Assembly (NCBI GenBank): GCA_034926235.1
Contig: JAYFRE010000150.1
Span: forward strand, 1 to 19,859
Source of the DNA: JAYFRE01 sp034926235
GTDB lineage: Bacteria; Pseudomonadota; Alphaproteobacteria; Rhodospirillales; Magnetospirillaceae
DNA length: 19,859 nt
Direction: 5' to 3'
Within the stretch, counting starts at the first letter, position 1. Each line of letters starts with the position of its first letter. A model generated the notes under the pieces. That model saw only the letters and a program-made list of their open reading frames with translations, ran no database searches and had not been told where the DNA came from. The translations under genes were made by a program, and so were the position numbers. Shown in pieces: positions 6,621 through 14,520 of this stretch.

Positions 6621-8024
6621 ATGATGCTCTCCCGCCTGTCCGGCGCCTGTCTCGCCGTCTTTTTCCTGTTCGGAATCCTTCCTGCGGGGGCAGAGCAGCG
6701 GCCGCCGCAATCCTTTGCCGATGTCAAAGCCAGCTTTGCGCCGGTGGTGCATAAGGTGTCGCCGGCGGTGGTCAACATCTATACCCGCAAGGTGGTGCGC
6801 ACGGTTTCACCCCTATTCGCCGATCCTCTGTTCCGCCAGTTTTTCGGCAATCAGCTTGGCGTCCCGCAAGAGCGGGTGCAGCAATCGCTGGGATCGGGCG
6901 TGATCGTCGGCGCGGATGGTACGGTGCTGACCAATTATCATGTCATCCGCGATTCAGATCAAATCACCGTGGTGCTGGCGGATAAGCGCGAATTCGACGC
7001 CGAACTGGTCGGGACGGATGAAAAGACCGATCTGGCCGTCTTGCGGATTCACGACGCCCATGCGCTTCCGGTTCTGCCGATGGGCGATTCCGATGCGCTC
7101 GAAGTCGGCGATCTGGTGCTGGCGGTCGGCAATCCGTTCGGCGTCGGCCAGACGGTGACGATGGGCATCGTGTCGGCGCTGGCGCGCACCTCGGTCGGCA
7201 TTTCGGATTACCGCTCCTTTATCCAGACCGACGCGGCGATCAATCCCGGCAATTCCGGCGGCGCGCTGGTCGATGTCGAAGGGCGGCTGGTCGGCATCAA
7301 TACCGCTATTTTCTCTTCCGGCCAGGGCGGCGGTTCGATCGGGATCGGGTTCGCCATCCCGACGTCGCTGGTCAAGGCAGTGCTGGCGGGGATTTCCTCG
7401 GGCGGTAAGGCGGTGCGCCCCTGGCTGGGAGCCTCGGGGCAAAGCGTGACCGCCGAGATGTTCCAGGATCTGGGGCTGGAACGGCCGGTGGGCGTGCTGG
7501 TCAGCGGATTGCACAAGGGCGGCCCGGCCGAACGGGCGGGGCTGAAGGTCGGCGATGTCGTTTTGTCGGTCAATGGCCGTGCGGTCGAGGACGGGGACGC
7601 GCTGCGTTTCCGCATCGCCACCTTGGCGGCGGGGGGCACGGCGGCGGTCGGCATCAACCGGCGGGGCCAGAATCTCACTTTGACGGTGGCGTTGGAAGCG
7701 CCGCCTGAACAGCCGCCGCGCGACAGCGCCACCATCGACGGCAAGGTTCCTTTCGCGGGCGCTACGGTGGCCAACATGAATCCGGCCTTGGCCGAGGAAA
7801 TGGGGTTGGATATGGGCGATGGCGGCGTGACCATCACCGGCATCCAGCGCGGAACCATCGCCAACCGGCTGCAATTCCAGCCCGGCGATATCATCGTTCG
7901 GATCAATGACCGCGCCATCGGGTCGGTCAAGGATTTGAAGGCTGTGCTGGCGCGGTCCACGGACCGTTGGGCGATCGTCATTCGGCGTGGGGGTGAAACC
8001 CTGTCGATGACGATCGGACGCTAG
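6621..8024 (+). CDS. Do-family periplasmic serine protease/chaperone (DegP/DegQ type)
   Basis: This 467-residue protein begins with a signal peptide (hydrophobic core about residues 9-20, probable cleavage after AGA at 22-24). It degrades or refolds misfolded envelope proteins. The trypsin-like domain has the full triad: His107 in 'LTNYHVI', Asp137 in 'KTDLAVLRI' and Ser212 in 'NPGNSGGALV'. Two PDZ domains follow (about residues 265-360 and 375-467; 'GLKVGDVVLSVNG' and 'QFQPGDIIVRIND'). Only a short loop separates 'DPLFRQFFG' from the protease core, closer to DegQ than to the long LA loop of DegP. A second ATG at 6624 is equally possible. The gene starts the cluster running to 14022. Confidence 0.92.
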   Translation: MMLSRLSGACLAVFFLFGILPAGAEQRPPQSFADVKASFAPVVHKVSPAVVNIYTRKVVRTVSPLFADPLFRQFFGNQLGVPQERVQQSLGSGVIVGADGTVLTNYHVIRDSDQITVVLADKREFDAELVGTDEKTDLAVLRIHDAHALPVLPMGDSDALEVGDLVLAVGNPFGVGQTVTMGIVSALARTSVGISDYRSFIQTDAAINPGNSGGALVDVEGRLVGINTAIFSSGQGGGSIGIGFAIPTSLVKAVLAGISSGGKAVRPWLGASGQSVTAEMFQDLGLERPVGVLVSGLHKGGPAERAGLKVGDVVLSVNGRAVEDGDALRFRIATLAAGGTAAVGINRRGQNLTLTVALEAPPEQPPRDSATIDGKVPFAGATVANMNPALAEEMGLDMGDGGVTITGIQRGTIANRLQFQPGDIIVRINDRAIGSVKDLKAVLARSTDRWAIVIRRGGETLSMTIGR

Positions 8025-8038
8025 GAAGCGGGGCCGCC

Positions 8039-9340
8039 ATGGCCGGTTTGTTCGACAATCAGGCCCCCCGTCCCTTGGCCGACCGGCTGAGACCGAAAAC
8101 ACTGTCCGAAGTGGTCGGTCAGGACCATCTGGTCGGCGAAGACGGGCCTTTGGGACGAATGACGGCGCAGAAGCGCTTGTCCTCGATGGTGCTGTGGGGC
8201 CCGCCGGGATGCGGCAAAACGACCATCGCCCGGCTTTTGGCCCAGCATACCGATCTTTATTTTGAACCGCTGTCGGCGGTGTTTTCGGGCGTGGCGGATT
8301 TGCGCCGGGTGTTCGACGCCGCCGCCAAAAGGCGCGAAATCGGCCAGGGCACGCTTTTGTTCGTGGATGAAATCCATCGTTTCAATCGCGCCCAGCAGGA
8401 CGGTTTCCTGCCTTATGTCGAAGACGGAACGGTGATCCTGGTCGGGGCCACCACCGAAAATCCATCCTTTGAGCTGAACGGCGCGCTTTTGTCGCGGATG
8501 CAGGTGATGGTGCTCAATCGCCTGGACGATGCGGCGCTGGACAAGCTTTTGCGCCGGGCCGAGGCGGAAACCGGGCGCGCTTTGCCGGTCACGGACGAGG
8601 GGCGTGCCGCCTTGCGCGCCATGGCCGATGGCGACGGGCGCTATCTGCTCAACCTGGTCGAGGAGCTTTTCGCCCTGAAAAGCGAGGCGCCGCTGGACGC
8701 CAAGGCGCTGGCCGGCGTGGTGCAGAAACGGGTGCCGCTTTATGACAAGGGCGAGGAGGGGCACTACAATCTGATCTCGGCCCTGCATAAATCGCTGCGG
8801 GGGTCGGACACCGACGCCGCCCTTTACTGGCTGGCGCGCATGCTGGCGGGCGGCGAGGATCCGCTTTACATCGTCCGCAGGCTGACCCGGTTCGCGGTCG
8901 AGGATATCGCATTGGCCGATCCGCAGGCCGTGCTGCAGGCGCTGGCGGCCTGGGATGTCTATGAAAGGCTGGGCAGCCCCGAAGGCGAACTGGCGTTGGC
9001 GCAACTGGTCATCTATCTTGGCACCGCGCCGAAATCGAACGCCGCCTATAAGGCATTCGGCGCGGCCAAGCGCGCGGCCAAGGAATATGGCTCGCTGATG
9101 CCGCCCAAACATATTCTGAACGCGCCGACCCGGATGATGAAGACGCTGGGCTATGGTGCGGGCTATGTCTACGATCACGATACCGAAGAGGGTTTTTCGG
9201 GACAGAATTATTTCCCCGACGGCATGGACCGGCAGCGTTTCTATGCGCCGGTCGAGCGGGGATTCGAACGCGAGATCGTGAAAAGATTGGATTACTGGGA
9301 CAAGCTGCGCCGTCGCACCCAAAGTGGAGAGGGACGGTGA
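8039..9340 (+). CDS. rarA: Replication-associated recombination AAA+ ATPase RarA (MgsA/WRNIP1 family)
   Basis: This 433-residue clamp-loader-like AAA+ ATPase acts at stalled replication forks. Walker A is 'GPPGCGKTT' (54-62), Walker B 'LLFVDEIHRF' (106-115), sensor 1 'GATTENPSF' (136-144), and a likely arginine finger is at Ser-Arg 152-153. The N-terminal 'PLADRLRPKTLSEVVGQDHLVG' box (split by family at Arg-Pro) and the C-terminal tetramerisation part with 'HYNLISALHKSLRGSD' and 'YLGTAPKSNAAY' are typical. Length matches the E. coli protein (447 aa). The ATG is 14 bases after the protease stop with GGAAGCGGGG upstream. Its TGA overlaps the GTG of the next gene. Confidence 0.95.
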   Translation: MAGLFDNQAPRPLADRLRPKTLSEVVGQDHLVGEDGPLGRMTAQKRLSSMVLWGPPGCGKTTIARLLAQHTDLYFEPLSAVFSGVADLRRVFDAAAKRREIGQGTLLFVDEIHRFNRAQQDGFLPYVEDGTVILVGATTENPSFELNGALLSRMQVMVLNRLDDAALDKLLRRAEAETGRALPVTDEGRAALRAMADGDGRYLLNLVEELFALKSEAPLDAKALAGVVQKRVPLYDKGEEGHYNLISALHKSLRGSDTDAALYWLARMLAGGEDPLYIVRRLTRFAVEDIALADPQAVLQALAAWDVYERLGSPEGELALAQLVIYLGTAPKSNAAYKAFGAAKRAAKEYGSLMPPKHILNAPTRMMKTLGYGAGYVYDHDTEEGFSGQNYFPDGMDRQRFYAPVERGFEREIVKRLDYWDKLRRRTQSGEGR

Positions 9341-10368
9341 ACAAGGGGGACTTTTTGGAAAAACAAAGTATGACGGGCGTTCAGACCCTAACGGTTTCCC
9401 CTGATGAGGACGAGATTCGTCTCGACCGCTGGTTCAAGCGGCATTTTCCAGACATCACCCATGGCAGGCTGGAAAAATTGCTGCGCACCGGGCAAGTGCG
9501 TATCGACGGCAAAAGGGTCAAGGCCAATCAGCGTTTGACGGCGGGTCAGTTGGTGCGCGTTCCGCCGCTGACGCCCGAGGTCAAATCCGATGCGCCGTCC
9601 GCGCCGCGCCGGGAAAGCCCAGCCGATATTGCTTTGGCCGAAACGCTGATCGCCTCGGTTCTTTACATGGACGACGATGTTCTGATCATCGATAAGCCGC
9701 CCGGGCTGGCGGTCCAGGGCGGTACCAACATGGAACGGCATCTGGACGCCATGCTGGACGTCTTGCGGTTCGAGGCGACGGAAAGACCGCGTCTGGTACA
9801 TCGGTTGGACAAGGACACCAGCGGCGTTCTGGTGCTGGGCCGGTCGGTGGCGGCGACGTCGAAACTGGCGGCGGCTTTCCGCAGCCGGGCGGCGCGCAAA
9901 TGCTATTGGGCGCTGGTGGTGGGTGCGCCGCGCCTGCGCCAGGGACGGATCGACGCGCCTTTGGGCAAGATCGGCGGGCCGATGGGCGAAAAGGTGCGGG
10001 TTGACGAGGAAGACGGGCGTCGCGCCGTCACCTATTACCGGATCGTGGAATCGGCGATGCGCAAGGCGGCCTGGCTGGAGATGGAGCCGCGCACGGGCCG
10101 CACCCATCAATTGCGCGCCCATTGCGCCTTGCTGGGCACGCCGATTCAGGGCGATGGCAAATATGGCGGCAAGGAAGCCTATCTGTCCGGCCAGGGAGTC
10201 AGCCGCAAGCTGCATCTGCATGCCCGGGCGCTGGAAATTCCCCATCCCCGGGGCGGTCTGATCCGCGCGGTGGCGCCGTTGCCCGATCATATGGCCGCCA
10301 GTTTCGCCTTTTTCGGTTTTGAACCGTCGGCGGCGGGGGAACCTTTCGCCGCGTTCGACGAGGATTGA
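9337..10368 (+). CDS. rluC: RluA/RluC-family 23S rRNA pseudouridine synthase with S4 domain
   Basis: This 343-residue enzyme isomerises uridine to pseudouridine, probably in 23S rRNA. An S4 RNA-binding domain covers about residues 28-75 (RLDRWFKRHFPDITHGRLEK). The catalytic domain has 'IIDKPPGLAVQGG' (117-129) and the motif 'HRLDKDTSGVLVL' (155-167) with catalytic Asp158. 'GRTHQLRAH' and the late 'LHLHARALEIPHP' are also family hallmarks. The GTG at 9337 overlaps the rarA stop (GTGA) and has GGAGAGGG about 5 bases upstream. An ATG at 9370 is an alternative start and would also keep the S4 domain. The exact target uridines cannot be read from sequence; RluC-like is the best guess. Confidence 0.88.
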   Translation: MNKGDFLEKQSMTGVQTLTVSPDEDEIRLDRWFKRHFPDITHGRLEKLLRTGQVRIDGKRVKANQRLTAGQLVRVPPLTPEVKSDAPSAPRRESPADIALAETLIASVLYMDDDVLIIDKPPGLAVQGGTNMERHLDAMLDVLRFEATERPRLVHRLDKDTSGVLVLGRSVAATSKLAAAFRSRAARKCYWALVVGAPRLRQGRIDAPLGKIGGPMGEKVRVDEEDGRRAVTYYRIVESAMRKAAWLEMEPRTGRTHQLRAHCALLGTPIQGDGKYGGKEAYLSGQGVSRKLHLHARALEIPHPRGGLIRAVAPLPDHMAASFAFFGFEPSAAGEPFAAFDED

Positions 10369-10374
10369 ACACTC

Positions 10375-11076
10375 ATGAGCGCACCCTTGCATCTGGCGGT
10401 TTTTGACGTCGACGGAACGCTGGTGGACAGCCAGCACATGATCGTCCAGGCCATGACCCAGGCCATGACCGATCATGGGTTCGATGCGCCTGCGCCCGCA
10501 GCGGTGCGCCACATCATCGGCCTGTCGATCGCGGATGCGGTCGCGGCTCTGTTGCCCGGGGCTGCGCCGGAACGGGTTCAGGCGGTCGCGGACGGCTACA
10601 AGGCGGCCTATTTCGCCCTGCGTAGCAGCGGCACGGTCACGGAAACGCTGTTCCCAGGCATCGTCGATGTTCTGGCGCGGCTGGACCGGGAAGGATGGCT
10701 GCTGGGGCTGGCCACCGGCAAGACGCGCCGCGGCGTCGAGTCGCTGTTGGAACGCCATGCCGTTTTGTCGGGGCGTTTCCTGACCCGGCAGACCGCAGAC
10801 GGCAACCCGTCCAAGCCGCATCCGGCGATGCTGCAAAAGGCGATGGCCGAGACGGGGGTCGAAGCCCCCTTCACAGTGATGATCGGCGACACCACCTATG
10901 ACATGACCATGGCGCGTCAGGCGGGTACGCTCGCGCTGGGCGTCAGCTGGGGATATCATTCGCCCCAGGATCTGGCGGCGGCTGGGGCGCACGCCATTGT
11001 CGATGATGTCGCGCGGTTGCCCGAGGCGATCGCCGGATTGACACGGAGCCGTCCATGCGCCTGGCCACCGTCCTAA
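10375..11076 (+). CDS. HAD-superfamily phosphatase, phosphoglycolate-phosphatase-like
   Basis: This 233-residue soluble hydrolase has all four HAD motifs: I 'VFDVDGTLVDS' (nucleophile Asp11, acid Asp13), II Thr114 in 'LATGK', III Lys147 in 'SKPHP', and IV 'MIGDTTYDMTMA' (Asp172, Asp176). A helical cap (about residues 20-88) makes it a subclass I enzyme like Gph or PpaX. The substrate is not determined. A gene of this type between an RluC-type synthase and ATP12 recurs in alphaproteobacteria (from memory of family context). The ATG is 6 bases after the synthase stop, and the 3' end overlaps the AsmA start by 22 bases. Confidence 0.9.
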   Translation: MSAPLHLAVFDVDGTLVDSQHMIVQAMTQAMTDHGFDAPAPAAVRHIIGLSIADAVAALLPGAAPERVQAVADGYKAAYFALRSSGTVTETLFPGIVDVLARLDREGWLLGLATGKTRRGVESLLERHAVLSGRFLTRQTADGNPSKPHPAMLQKAMAETGVEAPFTVMIGDTTYDMTMARQAGTLALGVSWGYHSPQDLAAAGAHAIVDDVARLPEAIAGLTRSRPCAWPPS

Positions 11077-13286
11077 AACTGGCCGCCGCGCTGGCGCTTG
11101 TCGCGCTGGTGGCGGTTGCCGCCGTCCTGAAGTCGATCGATATCGATATCTATCGCAATATCTTGATCAGCTCGGCCAACATGGCCACCGGGCGCACGCT
11201 GACCATCAAGGGATCGGTGAACCTGGCATTCTCGTTCTCGCCGGTGATCGTGGCCGAGGACGTTACTCTGGCCAACGCGTCCTGGGGGTCCCGCCCGGAG
11301 ATGATCAAGGCCAAGCGGATCGAGGTGTCCCTGGGATTGATCCCGCTGTTTTCGCGCGAATTGCGGTTGGACCGGTTGTTGCTGGTCGAGCCTGACATCC
11401 TGCTGGAAAAGGATGCGAAGGGGCAGGCCAATTGGCGTTTCGACAGCGAGGGGACCATCCCTGTCGAACAGGGCGATGACAGTTTTTTCGACCGGGTCAG
11501 CCTGTCCATCGCCGAAATGGCGATCCAGAGGGGACGGCTGGAATGGCGGGAAGGCAAAAAGACCGCGCATGTGCTGGATGTCCGGAAACTGGCCCTGGAA
11601 ACATCCTCGCCGACCGCGCCGCTGGGCATTTCCGGCGAAGGGCGTTGGAACGGGCGTGATCTGACCGTTTCCGGCGTTCTGGGGCCGGTCGCCGAGTTGC
11701 GCCGGGGCGGGACGCCTTATCCGGTCAAGCTGAAGCTGGCCTTGCCGCATCTGGTCGCGCTGGTCGATGGCGCGCTGGCCGATGACGGCAAGGGAGCGCG
11801 TCAATTCGATCTGAAGGTGGAAAGCACGATCGTCGATCTGACCGAGGCGGGAAAGCTGATCGGTCTGGATTTCCCCGCATTGGGGCCGGCGCGTCTGTCC
11901 TTTTTACTGAATGGAACGTTGAATGCGCCCGTGATCCGGACCATCGACGCGGCCTTTGGGCGCAAGGATCATGTCTGGGTCCTGGCCAAGGGCGGCATCA
12001 ATGATCCGCTGGACGGCAAGGGCATCGCTTTGGACCTGACCCTGGAGGGGCGGAATCTCAAGGATGCCGGCAGAGCTTTCGGCGTGGCGCTGCCCGCCGT
12101 GGGGCCGGTGGCGCTGTCGGGGCATTTGAGCGGAACCACGGGCCGGCTGAAACTCGCCAATCTGGCCGGGACAATCGGCAAAAGCGACGTTTCGGGGCAT
12201 GGGACGGTCGTTATCCATCCCTCTTTCTCGGAAACCCGCCTGGCCTTGTCCTCGCACCGGGTCGATGCGGCCGAATGGTACGCCGCGATCGAGACGGAGC
12301 GCGCCGCTTCCGCACGCCCGTCTTCCAGCCGCTTGTTCGGGCGCGAACCTTTGCCCTGGGATATTCTCGACGGGCCGCCTTTGTCGCTGGAATGGCATAT
12401 CGACAGGCTGGATTACCGCAATCTGGCGGCAGAATCGGTGGCGATCCGGGCCGGGCTGAAGGACCGTCGCATCCAGCTTTTCAAATCGGCGGGGTCCGTG
12501 GCCGGCGGGCAGCTCAAGGTCCGTTTTGATGCCGACGGGGCCGCTTTTCCGCCGAAGCTGGCGCTGGCGATCCGCGGCGATTCGATCGATGCGGGCCGTC
12601 TTTTCACCGCTCTCGGCATCACCGGCGCGGTCGATGGCGGGCGGACCGATCTGCGCATCCGGCTGAATGGGCAGGGCGATTCCTTGCACGCGGTCATGGC
12701 CGGGCTGGATGGTTCGACCTTGATGGTGAGCGATGCGGCCAGGATCCGCAAGGTGCGGGCCGAAATGCTGGTGGTCGATCTGCTGGGCGCGCTGTTGCCG
12801 GCATCATCCGGCAAGGACACGGATATGCGCTGTCTGGTCAGCCAGTTTTCGATCAAGGACGGGCTGGCCAAAAGCGAGACCTTGTTGTTCGACACCGCCA
12901 ATATGACGGTCCAGGGCCAGGGCAGCATCAATCTGGCCAATGAACGGTTGGACATGACCCTGATGCCCAAGGGAAAGAATGCGAGCATGGCCAGCCTGAC
13001 GGTGCCGCTGGATGTCGGTGGCACCCTGGCCAATCCTTCGGTGACCCCCGACAAGGGGGCGATCGCCACCGGCATCGTCGGCGCGGTCGGCGGATTGGCG
13101 CTGGTGCCGTTCGATATCCTATGGGGCGGCTTGTCCAGTCTTGGCGGCGGCGGCGGAACGGCCAAGGCCAATCCGTGCGTTTTAGCCGCGGAACAGACGC
13201 GGGATATGCGCGCGCGGTCCCGGGGGCAACGCGCTGACTCCCCTTCGATCGCCGAGCATTTGAAGCAAGAGGTCAGACCAGAGTGA
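11055..13286 (+). CDS. AsmA-family envelope protein
   Basis: This 743-residue protein is anchored by one N-terminal hydrophobic segment (about residues 7-25), with the rest predicted periplasmic. AsmA-like proteins are bridge-like proteins linked to lipid transport and outer-membrane assembly. The N-terminal domain shows 'GRTLTIKGSVNLAFSFSP' and 'EDVTLANASWGSRPEMIKA', the standard AsmA opening (read in separate strands). Near the C-terminus are 'GQGSINLANERLDMTLMP' and 'PLDVGGTLANPSVTPD', then a Gly-rich hydrophobic stretch and 'ANPC'. GGAG at 11045-11048 supports the ATG. It overlaps the HAD gene by 22 bases and lies 4 bases before the next gene, so it is cotranscribed. The local neighbourhood does not reveal its cargo. 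Confidence 0.87.
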   Translation: MRLATVLKLAAALALVALVAVAAVLKSIDIDIYRNILISSANMATGRTLTIKGSVNLAFSFSPVIVAEDVTLANASWGSRPEMIKAKRIEVSLGLIPLFSRELRLDRLLLVEPDILLEKDAKGQANWRFDSEGTIPVEQGDDSFFDRVSLSIAEMAIQRGRLEWREGKKTAHVLDVRKLALETSSPTAPLGISGEGRWNGRDLTVSGVLGPVAELRRGGTPYPVKLKLALPHLVALVDGALADDGKGARQFDLKVESTIVDLTEAGKLIGLDFPALGPARLSFLLNGTLNAPVIRTIDAAFGRKDHVWVLAKGGINDPLDGKGIALDLTLEGRNLKDAGRAFGVALPAVGPVALSGHLSGTTGRLKLANLAGTIGKSDVSGHGTVVIHPSFSETRLALSSHRVDAAEWYAAIETERAASARPSSSRLFGREPLPWDILDGPPLSLEWHIDRLDYRNLAAESVAIRAGLKDRRIQLFKSAGSVAGGQLKVRFDADGAAFPPKLALAIRGDSIDAGRLFTALGITGAVDGGRTDLRIRLNGQGDSLHAVMAGLDGSTLMVSDAARIRKVRAEMLVVDLLGALLPASSGKDTDMRCLVSQFSIKDGLAKSETLLFDTANMTVQGQGSINLANERLDMTLMPKGKNASMASLTVPLDVGGTLANPSVTPDKGAIATGIVGAVGGLALVPFDILWGGLSSLGGGGGTAKANPCVLAAEQTRDMRARSRGQRADSPSIAEHLKQEVRPE

Positions 13287-13290
13287 TGTC

Positions 13291-14022
13291 ATGGTGAAGG
13301 ATCAGGGCGACGCGATTTTGAAGAAACGGCGCTTTTACAAGCAGGCCGGGATCCTTGAAAAGGACGGGATGTTTCTGCCGGCCTTGGATGGGCGGGTCCT
13401 GAAAACCCCGGCCGGCGCAGCCCTGTGCCTGGGTGCGCGGCCGCTGGCCGAGGCGATCGCTCAGGAATGGCAGGAGCAGGGCGATATCATCCGGCCTCAC
13501 ACCATGCCGCTGATGCAGCTTGCCGGAACCGCCATCGACCGGATCGCGCCCCGCCAAAGCGAGGTCGTGGCCGAGCTGGTGCGTCATGCCGAAACCGACC
13601 TGCTTTGCTATCGCGCCGATGAGCCTGCGGATCTGGCCGAGCGTCAGGCCCGTTTCTGGCAACCGATAACCGACTGGGCCACCGCGCGTTTCGATGTCGG
13701 CTTCATCATCGTCAGCGGCTTGATGCCCGCGTCCCAGCCCGCCGCCACATTGGAGCGTCTGGGCGCATGGCTTGGCGCCCGGGACGCGTTCCGGCTGGCG
13801 GGCATCCATCTTGCGTCGGCGTCGATGGGGTCGTTGCTGCTGGCGATCGCCCTGGCCGAGGGGCGTCTGTCCGCCGATGAGGCTTTTGCGGCATCTCAGC
13901 TCGACGAGACGTTCCAGATCGAGCGGTGGGGTGAGGACGAGGAAGCGACGCGCCGTCGTGCGGTTCTGAAGGGCGACGTCGCCGCCGCCCATCGCTTGCT
14001 GACCTTGCTGGGGCCGGCGTGA
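13291..14022 (+). CDS. ATP12-family F1 ATP synthase assembly chaperone
   Basis: This 243-residue protein belongs to the ATP12 family, whose mitochondrial member chaperones the F1 alpha subunit. Recognisable segments are the N-terminal 'KKRRFYKQAGILEKDGMFLP', 'LDGRVLKTPAG', 'IAQEWQEQGDIIRPHTMPLM', 'HAETDLLCYRADEP' and the C-terminal 'ASQLDETFQIERWGEDEEA'. Family length is about 230-280 residues. No signal peptide is seen, as expected for a cytoplasmic chaperone. It starts 4 bases after the AsmA stop and ends the plus-strand cluster, 16 bases from the convergent gapR stop. The family is mostly alphaproteobacterial and mitochondrial, which supports the taxonomic guess. Confidence 0.9.
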   Translation: MVKDQGDAILKKRRFYKQAGILEKDGMFLPALDGRVLKTPAGAALCLGARPLAEAIAQEWQEQGDIIRPHTMPLMQLAGTAIDRIAPRQSEVVAELVRHAETDLLCYRADEPADLAERQARFWQPITDWATARFDVGFIIVSGLMPASQPAATLERLGAWLGARDAFRLAGIHLASASMGSLLLAIALAEGRLSADEAFAASQLDETFQIERWGEDEEATRRRAVLKGDVAAAHRLLTLLGPA

Positions 14023-14038
14023 ACCGGAACGGGCCGCG

Positions 14039-14305
14039 TCACTCCATGCCGAGCGCGCGCTTGTAGATTTCGATCAGTTCTTCCTGTTCCTTGCGGTCGT
14101 GATCTTCGACCCGGCGCAGCGAGATGATCTTGCGTAAGATCTTGACGTCGAAGCCGGTGGATTTGGCTTCGGCATAGACCTGTTTCACATCTTCGGTGAG
14201 CGCCTTCTTTTCATCCTCCAGCCGTTCGATCCGGCTGACATATTGCTGAAGAGCCTCGGCGGCGATGCCGCCAACCGTTTCAGTCGAGCTTGAGCCATCG
14301 GGCAT
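14039..14305 (-). CDS. gapR: Nucleoid-associated protein GapR (DUF2312)
   Basis: This 88-residue helical protein matches the GapR/DUF2312 family: 'QQYVSRIERLEDEKKALTED', then 'VKQVYAEAKSTGFDVKILRK' and 'RRVEDHDRKEQEELIEIYKRAL'. GapR of Caulobacter binds overtwisted AT-rich DNA ahead of polymerases and helps topoisomerases. The ATG at 14305 (reverse strand) is chosen because it gives the family length of about 89 and has AAGGAAAG some 8 bases upstream. The frame stays open upstream to 14467, but the added residues are Cys- and Pro-rich and unrelated to the family. It is convergent with the ATP12-type gene and divergent from the EAL-like gene. Confidence 0.93.
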   Translation of the reverse strand: MPDGSSSTETVGGIAAEALQQYVSRIERLEDEKKALTEDVKQVYAEAKSTGFDVKILRKIISLRRVEDHDRKEQEELIEIYKRALGME

Positions 14306-14368
14306 GATCGGGCTTTCCTTGTCGTCATGACATATCTGCCGGCCGGTTCTGCCGGCCAGGGAGCAGGA

Positions 14369-14397
14369 AGATAGCCAGACCGGTTCGAGACAGGCAA
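14369..14397 (-). promoter_or_regulatory. Possible gapR promoter
   Basis: On the reverse strand TTGCCT (14397-14392) and CTATCT (14374-14369) are 17 bp apart, 64 bases before the gapR ATG. Each box departs from consensus at two or more positions. The neighbouring GGCCGG/CCGGCC dyad (14341-14357) would lie in the leader RNA. This is a weak prediction. Confidence 0.3.
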
Positions 14398-14512
14398 GGC
14401 GAAAGGCGAAGATCGACGGCTGCGGCTCTGGAAAAGATGCGTGGGCATTTCGTAAAAAGATATACATTATTGACGCAAGTGAATTGTCATACCGTCGCGT
14501 TTAGGTAGAAAT

Positions 14513-14517
14513 GGAGG
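14513..14517 (+). promoter_or_regulatory. Shine-Dalgarno of the EAL-like gene, favouring the ATG at 14527
   Basis: GGAGG at 14513-14517 is only 3 bases from the ATG at 14521 but 9 bases from the in-frame ATG at 14527. The second ATG therefore has the better spacing. A further G-rich site (14574-14578) could serve an ATG at 14584. Confidence 0.5.
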
Positions 14518-14520
14518 CAT

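Noticed and set aside
8021..9322. 433-codon open frame on the minus strand opposite rarA
   Set aside because: rarA has all AAA+ motifs on the plus strand. The antisense product is low-complexity and has no ribosome binding site of note.
9388..10992. 534-codon open frame on the minus strand opposite the pseudouridine synthase and HAD genes
   Set aside because: It spans two well-supported plus-strand genes and yields an Arg/Gln/His-rich translation without domains.
14470..14475. TTGACG as a -35 box for the EAL-like gene
   Set aside because: No acceptable -10 hexamer lies 16-18 bp downstream.
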